From NCBI GenBank assembly GCA_036939975.1, contig JALLPB010000127.1, positions 1 through 24,534 on the forward strand: a DNA stretch of 24,534 nucleotides, in the 5' to 3' direction. The position numbers were made by a program, and so were the translations under genes. How positions within the stretch are numbered: the stretch's first letter is position 1; the number at the start of each line of letters is the position of its first letter. Shown piece by piece: positions 9,601 through 18,915 of the stretch. This stretch comes from Cyclostephanos tholiformis. Its lineage: Eukaryota > Bacillariophyta > Thalassiosirophyceae > Thalassiosirales > Thalassiosiraceae. Under the pieces are notes generated by a model, which was given only the letters and a program-made list of their open reading frames with translations, searched no databases and was not told where the DNA came from.

Positions 9601-9746
9601 GGTTTATAGTTGGAACTTATTTACTTATAATTGTGCAGGAAGACTCTTGGGATTCGTTTCAGATGTCTTAAACAACATTCTGGCTAGTGCCATTGCTGGC
9701 TCCTAAACTGCAAACTGCAGTGTACTCTACCTAATATTTCAACCTA

Positions 9747-11377
9747 TTAATGACCCGCGATCTTTTCTCCGGGATCCGTAGCAACGATTCCAATACCTGT
9801 CGTCAACATAGCTATGCCCAAGCAACCTGGCAACATCAAAGTTTCACCAAGCATAAAAAGTCCAAGAATAGCACCGAGGAGGACGGACCCTCCGATGATT
9901 ATTGGGATGCTCTGCGTTGCATTAACACCCATGCCTGAGACGCAAAAGCTAAGCATTTCAGCCGTGCCCACGGCGAGTCCAGCACAACACGACCAGAATA
10001 TTCCCGCGCGGTCGCACGCTAGACCAGACGTCCCTCCATCATCCATTATGATGGCCCCAAGTAAAATAGTGCCAAATATTGCTGCAACGAACTGTAGCAC
10101 AACACCTGTAATCACAGGTATGAATTGATACAAGGATTAAGCAAATTTTGTGTATTCGGTACCCGATGAACTGAATGAAAATTCTCACCCCCCAGAATAG
10201 GATTCATTGACGCTGATCCCTTCTTTATGAATATGTTGTAAAATGCGTACGCTGATGCACATATCAATGCTATGATCACCCAATAAGCCGGTGGCTTGCC
10301 ATTGATGGCCTCGCCGGATGAACCACCTACTCCCTCTTCGACCATCTCACCAGGATCAAGAGCGACACATACGACGCCAATTACTAATAGTGCAATTCCC
10401 ATCCACCCATGCAACATCAGCCTCTCCCCCAACACAATCAGCCCGAGCACAGCACCGAACATGACTGACCCACCAATAATGATCGGGATGGATTGAGATG
10501 CTGGCACGCCGAGACCGGAAACGCAGAAGCTGAGCATCTCGGCCAGGCCAACGGCGAGACCAGCCGCCACAGACCACATCAACCCGTTCCTGTCGTAATG
10601 GAGCTCAAACGACTTGTCCGCGCTGAATACGAGTGATGCAAGGAGGAGCGTGCCCAGCAATGCAGCCACAAATTGTAGGACCACGCCTGTTTCGAGTTGC
10701 AGTAAACAGAGAGGAAAATCAGTCGGATATTAAGAATGGAGAAAATTCGGAGAGATTATTTTCTTCTTACCTCCCAGGATCGGATGTATGGAGGCGCTTC
10801 CTTTCTTGATGAATATCTGTAACTCAGCGCAACATAAAAAAATACAGTCAAAAAGTTAAATGGCGGTTCATCATTCAGTCGATTCGTCTCAACCTTAAAT
10901 ACTCACATTGTAGAATGCGTAGGCAGCGGCGCAACTCAGAGCAGGAAATATCCACATTGCCAGCGGAGGACTACCATCATCGTGGCCGAGATGATCCGAA
11001 TCCTTCGAATGCAGCGTCAGACCACCGGGACTCTGCGGCGCTAGCTTAGTCAGCTCCGTCGGCAGGTCGACCACCGTTACTCGCGGAATTGGGAAGGAAA
11101 ATGTAGATGGCAAGGATGGCAAGGACGCGCGAGAGTCATGCTTAATGCCGAGGGACCTCAGACACCTAACGCTGCCACCAAGACGGCCGCCGATCGATCT
11201 GACCGAGTCTGTTTCGCTCGTCTCTATCTGAGCGGCGAACATGCGGACGCTGCTCCGCAGATCGTGGCTGTGGAGCGAATGATAACTGTCATCACTTCGA
11301 GTGGTAGAGGCGGAAAGGTGATTCCTGGGTATGAACCTTGGGGAATTACTCAGTATGGGTTTTGGCGATGCGCTCAT
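9747..11377 (-). CDS. DMT/EamA-type transporter with two near-identical halves
   Basis: Four exons on the minus strand: 11377-10907, 10816-10771, 10686-10189 and 10105-9747, all with GT..AG introns; 457 residues. About 130 residues of Ser/Arg-rich N terminus precede ten predicted membrane helices. Each half has the same order: a helix ending AYAFYN, then IFIKKGSAS..PILGG, VVLQFVAA..GT..L, AGLAVG.AEMLSFCVSG, QSIPIIIGGSV..GA.LGL..LGE and a final helix ending DPGE. Such five-plus-five helix proteins of the drug/metabolite transporter superfamily are secondary transporters of small solutes; the substrate cannot be told. The PILGG/VVLQ junction is a phase-1 intron in both halves, while the first half has one extra intron after FYN. 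The gene converges with WDR76, 146 bases between stops. Confidence 0.8.
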
Positions 11378-12033
11378 GGTGGAGTGAGGTTGCAGTCATT
11401 ACTTTGCGCGTCGTTGTCTTCGTCAAACTCCATGCTTTCGGTGGCCATGCTCGGTCCTCAAGTCCCCATAGGTCCAAATTTATTGACAGTGGTGACACCA
11501 CTTCCAACCCGACATATTAGCGAAGCAGTTGAAGAAGAAATGAGGACAAAATATATGTGTCTTCTCGAGGCGAGCCGATTATTTGCTTACTATAGTCAAA
11601 ATTGGAATTTATATTATCCACCACAACCAAAGCAGATATTTGATTTTGAAAATGTAATATGAAATTACAAGTTGGTTTGCCGAAGAGGTGTTCATGTATT
11701 TTTTACTACTATGTCGTGTACCAAAAAAAAATGATTTTTGATAATTGGCAATTATGGTCCTCTAAACTTAACTCATCTTTATTAAAGCATAGTATCTTCT
11801 AATATTGGTACATCGAGTGCCAAACCAGTCATTACATCATATCATGTCAAAATTTGCTGACATGCTACTTGTTGATCATTCCAAATTGTTAACATCGAAT
11901 CAGACCAGGCGGGGGGCCGTTACTGCGGCTCCCAGTTAAGATAAGACCAGCATCAGAAAAACGTAGAGAACCGCTAACAATCGCTCTCATGATGCTACCA
12001 GAATTCACAGAAGATATGCTTCATAATGTTTCA
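11378..12033. other. intergenic region, no gene seen
   Basis: 656 bases upstream of the transporter and downstream of the ubiquitin-like membrane protein, both on the minus strand. The part near 11640-11880 is AT-rich. No conserved ORF, RNA gene or clear repeat was found. It should contain the transporter promoter and the 3' end of the next gene. Confidence 0.5.
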
Positions 12034-13533
12034 TCACGAAAATGCGCTGTTCGAAGGCAAAGCGGAGCGCAGACCAAACGTTGAGATGGCCGAAGCGTCC
12101 CGCTCCACCGCGAGTTCCAAGTCCTCGCTCCCATACGACAGAGTCCTCGACATCTCGCCGCCGACTCCTACGACATTATTTTCGCCCCGAACATTGTTCT
12201 CCCCCCCGCCACCGTACGATCCGCGCGTCCTCTCCTCCGCCTCGACCTCGGCCTCCCTAATGAGCGAGTGGAATTGATACGCCCTGATAATGCATAACAT
12301 CCAGACCGTCAGGGGCAATAGTATGCCAACGAACGCCGTGGCGTACAAGGCCGAGCCGCCGATGTGCTGATCGCGCGCCTCCGCCTGCTTGCTCTGGGCG
12401 TCGACGTTCAGGTAATAGTAATAACAATTGTAGCACACTCCCGCCGCGGATAGGCAGAGGAGGTATCGCCTCGCCAGACGAAGCGTGTTCTCGGTCGTTG
12501 CCTTGATCCCGAGGAGGGATACGTAAAACCCGAAAGCGGATATCAGCGCATCGACGTAATCGCTATCCTGCCAAGTGCGCATCTCCGCATCCATGTTATT
12601 CATTTCGGGATCGTACCCGTGCGACGGGGGCGAATCCGTCGGATTTCCCGGCGGTAGCTCGTCCGCGTCCTCCCCATCCAATCCCCCCTCCCCCCCGTGC
12701 CCCCCCCCCACGAACAACGTCATCACGGTGAGCAATTCCATCGAGCTTATTATCATTAGCAGGAAGGAGAATAACTTCACCCGGTGCTGCGCCTCGAATA
12801 TCTCCTGACTCGAGAGGATGAGTATCTGCGATCGTCGGGACGCCTCCTCCTCGTCGATGATTATCTGGGGAACGTGAGCGCCTACCATCGCGCCGCCCCT
12901 CGTCGTACCCGACGACGATACCGTCGTCGTGCCGTCGTCGTCGTTGTGAGCGGCGTCCCTTCCCCCCCCGCCGTCGTTCGCGCCGTTTCCGACGTCCCCC
13001 CCGCCGCCGCCGCCGCCACCCCCCCTCCCCCCGCCGTTGATCACGACGTTGGGCCTCGGGAAGAGGTGGATTATCATGCCATCCTCCCGTATTCCGCACT
13101 CGCGCAACGTCGTGCCATCGGCGAGGAGCCTACCCATGTGTATCAATCGCTGACTACGGGGCGGAACCTTGGTGACGTGCGAGCTAACCTCCCGAAAGCG
13201 CGAGACGTCCCAATCGGGATCGCATCGCACGACGAATTTCGCCTGGGCCGCATCCATGAGCACGACGTTGATCGCATCGTCGGCGACCACTACCCCCCCG
13301 CCCGTTGCCCCCCCTCCCACGACGACCGCGGGGGCCACGCCGTCGTCGTCGTCGTCGTCGTCTTCTTCCAGTCCCGCCGACGGCCGCTCGTCGGGTGCGA
13401 CGACGACGACGGATTCGCGAGTGGGGGACATCGTGGGCGCGTCGTCTTCGACCCCCCCCCCGCCGGCGGACGCGGTGCCATCTTCTAATATGAGATCGTA
13501 ATTCCTCCGTGACGAGCGACGCGGACGCGGCAT
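12034..13533 (-). CDS. ubiquitin-like domain protein with four membrane helices
   Basis: 499 residues from MPRPRRSSRRNYDL, single exon. Order: a disordered acidic and Gly/Val-rich N terminus with a run of eight Asp near 57-64; a ubiquitin-like fold at about 88-162 (INVVLMDAAQAKFVVRC to GMIIHLFPRP, including QRLIHMGRLLADGTTLRECGI, the usual LIFAGK.L.D..TL..Y.I pattern); a poly-Gly linker; and hydrophobic segments at about 254-275, 326-344, 357-375 and 396-417. The layout resembles membrane UBL proteins of ER quality control such as HERP or TMUB, but no family-specific motif was recognised, so function is open. An in-frame ATG at 13746 would add 71 residues of UTR-like sequence. Long G/C homopolymers in the linker make frame errors possible. 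Confidence 0.72.
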   Translation of the reverse strand: MPRPRRSSRRNYDLILEDGTASAGGGGVEDDAPTMSPTRESVVVVAPDERPSAGLEEDDDDDDDGVAPAVVVGGGATGGGVVVADDAINVVLMDAAQAKFVVRCDPDWDVSRFREVSSHVTKVPPRSQRLIHMGRLLADGTTLRECGIREDGMIIHLFPRPNVVINGGGRGGGGGGGGGDVGNGANDGGGGRDAAHNDDDGTTTVSSSGTTRGGAMVGAHVPQIIIDEEEASRRSQILILSSQEIFEAQHRVKLFSFLLMIISSMELLTVMTLFVGGGHGGEGGLDGEDADELPPGNPTDSPPSHGYDPEMNNMDAEMRTWQDSDYVDALISAFGFYVSLLGIKATTENTLRLARRYLLCLSAAGVCYNCYYYYLNVDAQSKQAEARDQHIGGSALYATAFVGILLPLTVWMLCIIRAYQFHSLIREAEVEAEERTRGSYGGGGENNVRGENNVVGVGGEMSRTLSYGSEDLELAVERDASAISTFGLRSALPSNSAFS

Positions 13534-13885
13534 GGTTATTATTATTCTGGGCCTTGCCGCCGGATGGGATGGGGAAACCGGTGGGCCGTTCGTAATATGA
13601 GGAGGAGGCGAGCTTGAGTTGGAAGGAGGGAAGAGATTTCTTAGCAATATATAATAATACCTAATATGGCGTCGTCCGGACACAGTAACTTTCTTTCTGT
13701 CCAAATTTGGACACACAGCCAGACACAGACACGGAGGGCCACCCATACCACCACTCTCATCTCATATTATTCTCTAATATCATCATAGTTACCTAATATA
13801 TTTTTTCTTTAACCAACCCCCGCGACAACTATCAATCTCTACCTAGTCTCCCAGACGAGAGAAAGTCTCTCAAGGGGGGGGGGTG
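13534..13885. promoter_or_regulatory. shared upstream region of divergent genes
   Basis: 352 bases between the ubiquitin-like membrane protein and the TTC27-like gene. It contains CCTAATAT twice (near 13660 and 13792) in AT-rich surroundings and a run of ten G just before the TTC27 start. No gene was found. Confidence 0.45.
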
Positions 13886-16800
13886 ATGCCGACCACGAAC
13901 GCCGTCACCGCCGCGGCATCCGCCCATGCCCCACCGACGAAGTCCAACGATCGCACCACCATCGAATCGATAACAGATTCGGATAGCGACGTCGTCGATG
14001 TCGTCAACGACGACGACATCGACGACGACGACGATCACGACGTGGCATTCTCCCGCGTCGACTTCTCCGGCGTCGACTTCGACGATCGTCACGACGTCGG
14101 TGACGACGCCGGGGATGGATCGGCGTCGTCGTCGTCGGCGGAGGAGGATTCCAGGAAGGGAGGAGGAGGAGGAGGAGGAGGAGGAGGAGGAGGAATGTCC
14201 CAACGAGTCGTCGTCGTCGATACGTCGCATCCGGCGGGGGAGGATGACGACGTCGGCCCGAATGGCGATGATGACTGCGACCTCTCGATTGTTGTCCGCG
14301 ATCGCGCCGCGTCCTCGAATCGCGAGGGTATCGCATCAATATCGCCGAAGGACGATGACGATTATGATGTCCCGATCCAATCGTGTCGCCCCATCGACGA
14401 TAACGGTGCCGCCAACGAGGATGGGATCGGATCGCCCCCCCCTTCGTCGATCGCGTTCGACGTCGACGAAGTCGGCATCGAATTGACCGATAATATCAGG
14501 GAGATCCTGATGATCGAAATGGATCGATTATCACCCCCACCGATGGTGGGAGGGGGGGGGTGGGGGGGTGGGGGGGACATCATCGCATCCGATCGCGTCG
14601 ATCGGTCATTACATCGGGGGGGGGGGAAGGAGGAGGATGATGACGAGGACGACTTCGTTCGGTCGAGGGGGGAAATGATGGAATTATTCGACCTACTCGA
14701 GAATGGGGGATACGTTGACGTGTTGCGATCGGACGCCGCGCTGGATATCCTGGGCGGTAGCGACGACGACGACGACGACGACGACGACGTGGAGGATGTC
14801 GGCGGCCGCGACGACGGAGCTACGGCGTACGTTCGGGAAGTGTCGATGACTCACCGTATCAAGAGGAGGGCACTGCGTCAGTTTTCGGGGAAGATGGGAC
14901 AGGACGAGGCCATCGTCAAGTGCATCGTGCTCGAAATCATCGGCATCGCCGCGCTCAATCTGTTCTTGCAGTTGAACTACACGGGCCCGTCCATGGATCG
15001 GGGCCTTAAGCCGGAGGAGGAGTCGAGGGAGGGGGGGGTACACCCGTTGGACGGGGTTAACCCTCACGGCATGTTCAAGTCGCTTGCGATCTCGGAGGAC
15101 GAAAGGAAGCCTCCCCGCGCCGAGGAATATAATCCGTCGTCGTCGTCGTCGTCGTCGTCGACTTCCGCCGCCTCCCCCCCGCCATCGATATCTGAAGATT
15201 GCGCGTCCTCCGCCGCGATGGAGGACCGCCACCGCGTACACTCGCTCAGGACAACGAACACGACCGAGCGTTTTCACAATGCCGTCCTCTCGGACTTATC
15301 CATCGATGGCGAATGGCCCTATCAGGTCTGCGTCGCGCCCTATTTCTTGCTGGTCGGACGGGCCATCCTATCGTTGCTCGCGAATCCGACCCGTCCGTTC
15401 AGGTCATGGTCCCGAGGAGGTGATACGAATGCGATGGAAGGTACTACCGCGGCCTCTGTGGATACGGCGGCATCGTTGGGTATCGATTACGCCGGCGGGT
15501 CCGTTTTGGCGGCTTGCGCGAGGCATCTTTCGTGCGCGTCCCTGTGGAGCGCGAGGGCGATAGTCGCTCATCGACGTTTGATCTCGACTAGACGCGACGA
15601 CGACGATGGGCAGGCGTGTCCCACCCTCTGGAACGAGGCGGAGGCGACGTTCTCGATTTGCAAGTCCGTACTTTGCGATGGGGGGGGGCGATCGATCATA
15701 CGCGACGACGAACGTCGCAGATCTCACGTCGCCAGTGCCGTCATGCTGGAATGGGGATTGGCGCAGCATCATTTTCGCAAACTCGGACGTGGTAAGGCGT
15801 CCTTCAGGGAGGCGCTGGAGTTATCGGGTTTGGTGATCGAGGTAACCGGGGCAGAGGGGAAACGTACCAAGTACCAACAAAAAGCCACCGCTCAGTATTT
15901 GGTACGGGCGAATCCTTCATCACAGTATGCCGTACCAGATGTAGAGTCCCGAGACTGGCAAAAGAAGAAAGATGATGCGATTATAGAGAGTCAAATGATC
16001 AAACACGATGACGTTAGCGACGATGCACTTCTTCTCGAAAAAATTAAGTTCGAGGTGGAAGGCGACAATGAGCATCACACGCTGTCGATTCTTGAACAAT
16101 CCATATTGTTGGCGTTGTGCTTGGACGTTAAAAATGACAACCCGGTGGATGGACTTACTGGAGAACAAATGGGTGCGTATCTTGCGCGAGTTCTGAACCA
16201 GCACGATGACTGGATGGTATATGCAACTGCATTGCTTGAGCGGGCGTGGTTAGAATGCGAAAGAACTCACGGGCGAGAGCGTGCTATATTGCAAATCCAG
16301 GCCCTTGCGGATCAACACACCAACCGACTCACGCTGACTCAATCCACCTTCAAGTCCGTCGAGGAAGACTCGGCGCCGGCGCAGGATCGCCTCCGAAATC
16401 TTCATGGCATCGTCTATCCACCCCGATGGGATATGTTGCGAGACATGGGGGAAAGGTACGCCAAGCTTGGCATCGTTACCAGCGCCGCCGAGATCTTCGA
16501 GGAGATCGAACTGTGGGATGAGGTCGTAGAATGCTATCGCATCGCCGGAAATGAGAGGAAGGCCATGGCGACCGTCCGAGCACGCCTCGCTGAGAGGGAG
16601 ACGCCACGGATGTGTGCCGCATTGGGCGGCTTGACGAATGATCCGAAGTACTTTGAGCGTGCGCTGGAACTCTCCAATGGCAAATTCTACGATGCTCATG
16701 TTGCTCTTGGAAGAATGTACTTTGACAAATGCGATTTGAGGAAATCGTTGTTTCATTATCGAGCGGGGCTTGCAGTTAAGCCACTCATGCCTGCAGTGTG

Positions 16801-17681
16801 GTTTAGGGTGGGCACCATTTGCATGCAGTTGGGGGAATGGGACGCAGCTTTGCGTGCTTTTACTGAAGTGGTACAGCAAGAACCAGAGGAGGGGGATGCG
16901 TGGGCTAATGTGGCTGCCATACACATGCACAGGAAGAACCCGTCTGAAGCATACCCGGCTCTCATAGAGGTGAGTCGCACTTAGTTGTGTACCTGTTTCT
17001 GAGAATGAAGTCAATTGTGCCCGCGTCTGATCCTTGGCTCAGTCGCTAAAGCAAAACCGCAACAACTGGAGAGTATGGGTCAGCAAACTTTACACCTGCA
17101 TTGACTTGAAAAAATGGGATGAGGCAATACAAACGTGTAACGAGCTGCTAAATCTCAAAGCTAGAATTAATTCCTCAGACGAAATCCCCACGCCCGAAGA
17201 GAAGGTTATTCGGGCAATTTTGGGGGGCACGCTACAGAACTTTCGTGACGCTCGGGCATCGGATGACAAAATTGCCCTTGATTCGTCGAGAAGAACATTA
17301 GCCCGAGCGAAACAACTACTAGATAAGTTGAAATCGTCGACTACGTCTGAAGTATGGCTCTATGAGATTTCTGCAAGGTTCAATGAGGAGATCGGTTTGA
17401 TGGAAGATGTCTACGAAGATCTAATGAAAGAATATAGAACTTTGCAATCAGTGAAGGGCTGGGAGAATGATCCCGCGTCAGTTTCTAAGATGACAAGTTT
17501 GGCAAAGGAAATTTGTGCCCATCACAAAACAACGGGGACGAAAGAGTGCCTTGTCAAATGTAAACTCCTGATTAATGGCATTACAAAGAAACTCCGCTCA
17601 TCGGTTTGTGATTCAGAAATTCCGAAAGAAGTTGCAGAGTTGGATGCATTCCTGTTAGATTTAACAACTTCCATGAGTTGA
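13886..17681 (+). CDS. TTC27: TTC27/Emw1-like tetratricopeptide repeat protein
   Basis: Exons are 13886-16969 and 17043-17681 (intron GTGAGT..CTCAG, phase 0); 1240 residues from MPTTNAVTAA. The first ~330 residues are acidic, Gly/Ser-rich and mostly disordered. Family features follow: ILEQSILLALCLDVKNDNP, LTGEQMGAYLARVLNQHDDW, ALLERAWLECERTHGRERAI, then ERYAKLGIVTSAAEIFEEIE and LWDEVVECYRIAGNERKAM. TPRs include YFERALELSNGKFYDAHVAL, GRMYFDKCDLRKSLFHYRAG, GTICMQLGEWDAALRAFTEV and AWANVAAIHMHRKNPSEAYP. The second exon continues SLKQNRNNWRVWVSKLYTCI. This order fits TTC27 and yeast Emw1. Emw1 is essential and linked to cell-wall integrity; the animal protein's biochemical role is less clear. At 1240 residues it is longer than the animal protein (about 840), mostly from the N-terminal extension and inserts. 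TFIIIC tau131 was considered but fits less well. Confidence 0.85.
14161..14193. repeat. GGA trinucleotide run encoding poly-Gly
   Basis: About eleven GGA units in the N-terminal disordered part of the TTC27-like protein, read as a Gly run. Confidence 0.85.
14761..14789. repeat. GAC trinucleotide run encoding poly-Asp
   Basis: About nine GAC units in the TTC27-like gene, read as an Asp run just before the conserved part begins. Confidence 0.85.
15135..15160. repeat. TCG trinucleotide run encoding poly-Ser
   Basis: About eight TCG units in the TTC27-like gene, read as a Ser run in a variable loop between conserved blocks. Confidence 0.85.
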
Positions 17682-18024
17682 CTTCGCATAGTTTGGTGCA
17701 GTATGAAAAGATTCACCATGAGTAGTTTCTTAACTTAATTCCTTGTCGAGGCGATCTCACGACACATTTTCCTGAAGCATGATTGCATTCTACCTTATCC
17801 ACATACAAAACATTTGACAGTGGTTTCAAAGGACGTGTAGATCCCAGGCCTTGTTCTCGGCATCCTGTTGAGCGCCGTCATCCTAATGTCATGTAATGTG
17901 GAGACTCCACTAATTGAGAATGGTACTTAACGTATGTTACGTAGGTACAGTGTACGATACGAGGAGTTTTTTTGAAAGCATTAAGGTCAACAGTTTTTCG
18001 GGGATCGGGGAGAGTTGTTGCTCC
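17682..18024. other. intergenic region between tandem genes
   Basis: 343 bases from the TTC27 stop to the HSBP1 start. The frame of HSBP1 is open back to an ATG at 17920, but the intervening residues do not resemble the family and are probably 5' UTR. No RNA gene or repeat was found. Confidence 0.45.
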
Positions 18025-18915
18025 ATGGCAGCGTCAGTGAGCAAAGATTCGACGGACGCCTCCGCACCAAAGGGCGAGGATGAAGATTTAGACGTCTTCG
18101 TCAAAGAGTTGATGGAAAATAGTAAGTGTGCCATTCTAAAGTCTACCCTATGACTTTCATTTTCATTTTTGCTCTGCTATTGCTCACCGTCACAGTGGAA
18201 AATTTCGCTCCTCCTCAGTGGTAAGTAATAAGCCACAAGGACTAACATGTGTTTTCAAAACGAAGAGCGGCTAGCAATCTCGCTTGCCCGCCCTGCAATG
18301 GTCACACCAAGCCCGCTGCGCTCGCGCACCCTTTCCCACCTCCCTCCAGTGCGTTCGCGTACGCTTCGGGGAGGAGGCCCGCCTTCACCGGCACTCAGAC
18401 CTTTTATCTATTCATTTAGAATATTAATCAGGAACATTAATGGATTTCTGTGGAATGTCGACGATTGATCACTTGATATTATTTTTCTTCGCTCTCTCTC
18501 TCTCTTCCGAGGGACAGAATGATGATGCGAATGAAGCAATCTCGTGGGCCTCCCGGCAATGTCGGATTTGCTTTTCAATTTTAGGACCTATGTTTCCCAT
18601 GACATTGTAAATCTCTCTGCCGTTGCATGCTTGCCAATCACTCGTTGCTAAGTCATTCATACGCACGCACAACGGGTTTACACTCTAATCATTTCCCAAA
18701 TTATATTTTTTGCTTTTTTCGAAAACCAAACAAAGCAAACCCGATTTGATCGGCTGAGTGATGCGATCATAGGTCGCATTGACGATATGGGTGCAAAGAT
18801 TGACGAATTAGAAAAGTCCTTGAATGAGTTGATGGATCAGGCTGGGGTTGAGTCAATACCATCCGACAGTGGGACGAAAAGCGATGCCAAGGAAACGGCA
18901 ACTGTGAAGCGCTAG
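18025..18915 (+). CDS. HSBP1: heat shock factor binding protein 1, with a 2-nt exon
   Basis: HSBP1 is a small coiled-coil protein that binds trimeric heat shock factor and damps its activity; in animals it also helps assemble the WASH complex. Exon 1 (18025-18121) ends in DLDVFVKELMEN plus one base. Exon 3 (18736-18915) encodes RFDRLSDAIIGRIDDMGAKI and ELEKSLNELMDQAGVE, clearly HSBP1, ending in TAG. Exon 1 leaves phase 1 and exon 3 begins at a codon boundary (CAA), so two more bases (mod 3) are needed. A TG at 18219-18220, flanked by CTCCTCAG and GTAAGT, supplies them and gives N-M-Q-T-R-F, matching the conserved L-Q-Q-M-Q-x-R/K-F with no gap. The product is 92 residues, the usual HSBP1 size with a short N-terminal extension. 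Diatoms are known for many HSF genes, so this regulator may have many partners. Confidence 0.88.
18219..18220 (+). other. HSBP1: predicted 2-nucleotide microexon (TG) of HSBP1
   Basis: The two bases lie between a pyrimidine-rich acceptor (TTCGCTCCTCCTCAG) and a consensus donor (GTAAGTAA). Including exactly these two bases joins the flanking exons in frame and creates the conserved Met of the family's MQ pair. Introns on either side would be 97 and 515 bases. Confidence 0.68.

Noticed and set aside
11138..11662. A 174-codon plus-strand frame overlapping transporter exon 1
   Set aside because: It has no recognisable motif and lies antisense to an exon that splices correctly into the transporter.
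12596..13488. Long open frames opposite or overlapping the UBL membrane protein gene
   Set aside because: They are made of Arg, Gly, Pro and Val repeats produced by reading the gac/gtc-rich gene in other frames, and have no domain.
13534..13746. N-terminal extension of the UBL membrane protein
   Set aside because: In frame, but it crosses AT-rich UTR-like sequence. MPRPRRSSRR is the more likely start, though not proven.
16400..17681. TTC27-like gene as the TFIIIC TPR subunit (tau131/GTF3C3)
   Set aside because: Both have TPRs, but the blocks LGIVTSAAEIFEEIELWDEVVECY and LALCLDVKNDNP..LTGEQM follow the TTC27/Emw1 order.
18196..18220. A 25-nt HSBP1 exon using the CACAG acceptor
   Set aside because: It has good splice sites but shifts the frame of the last exon, and it would insert residues absent from the family.
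18247..18468. A 73-codon open frame inside HSBP1 intron 2
   Set aside because: It has Arg/Pro/Leu-rich random-looking content and no fit to either flanking exon.
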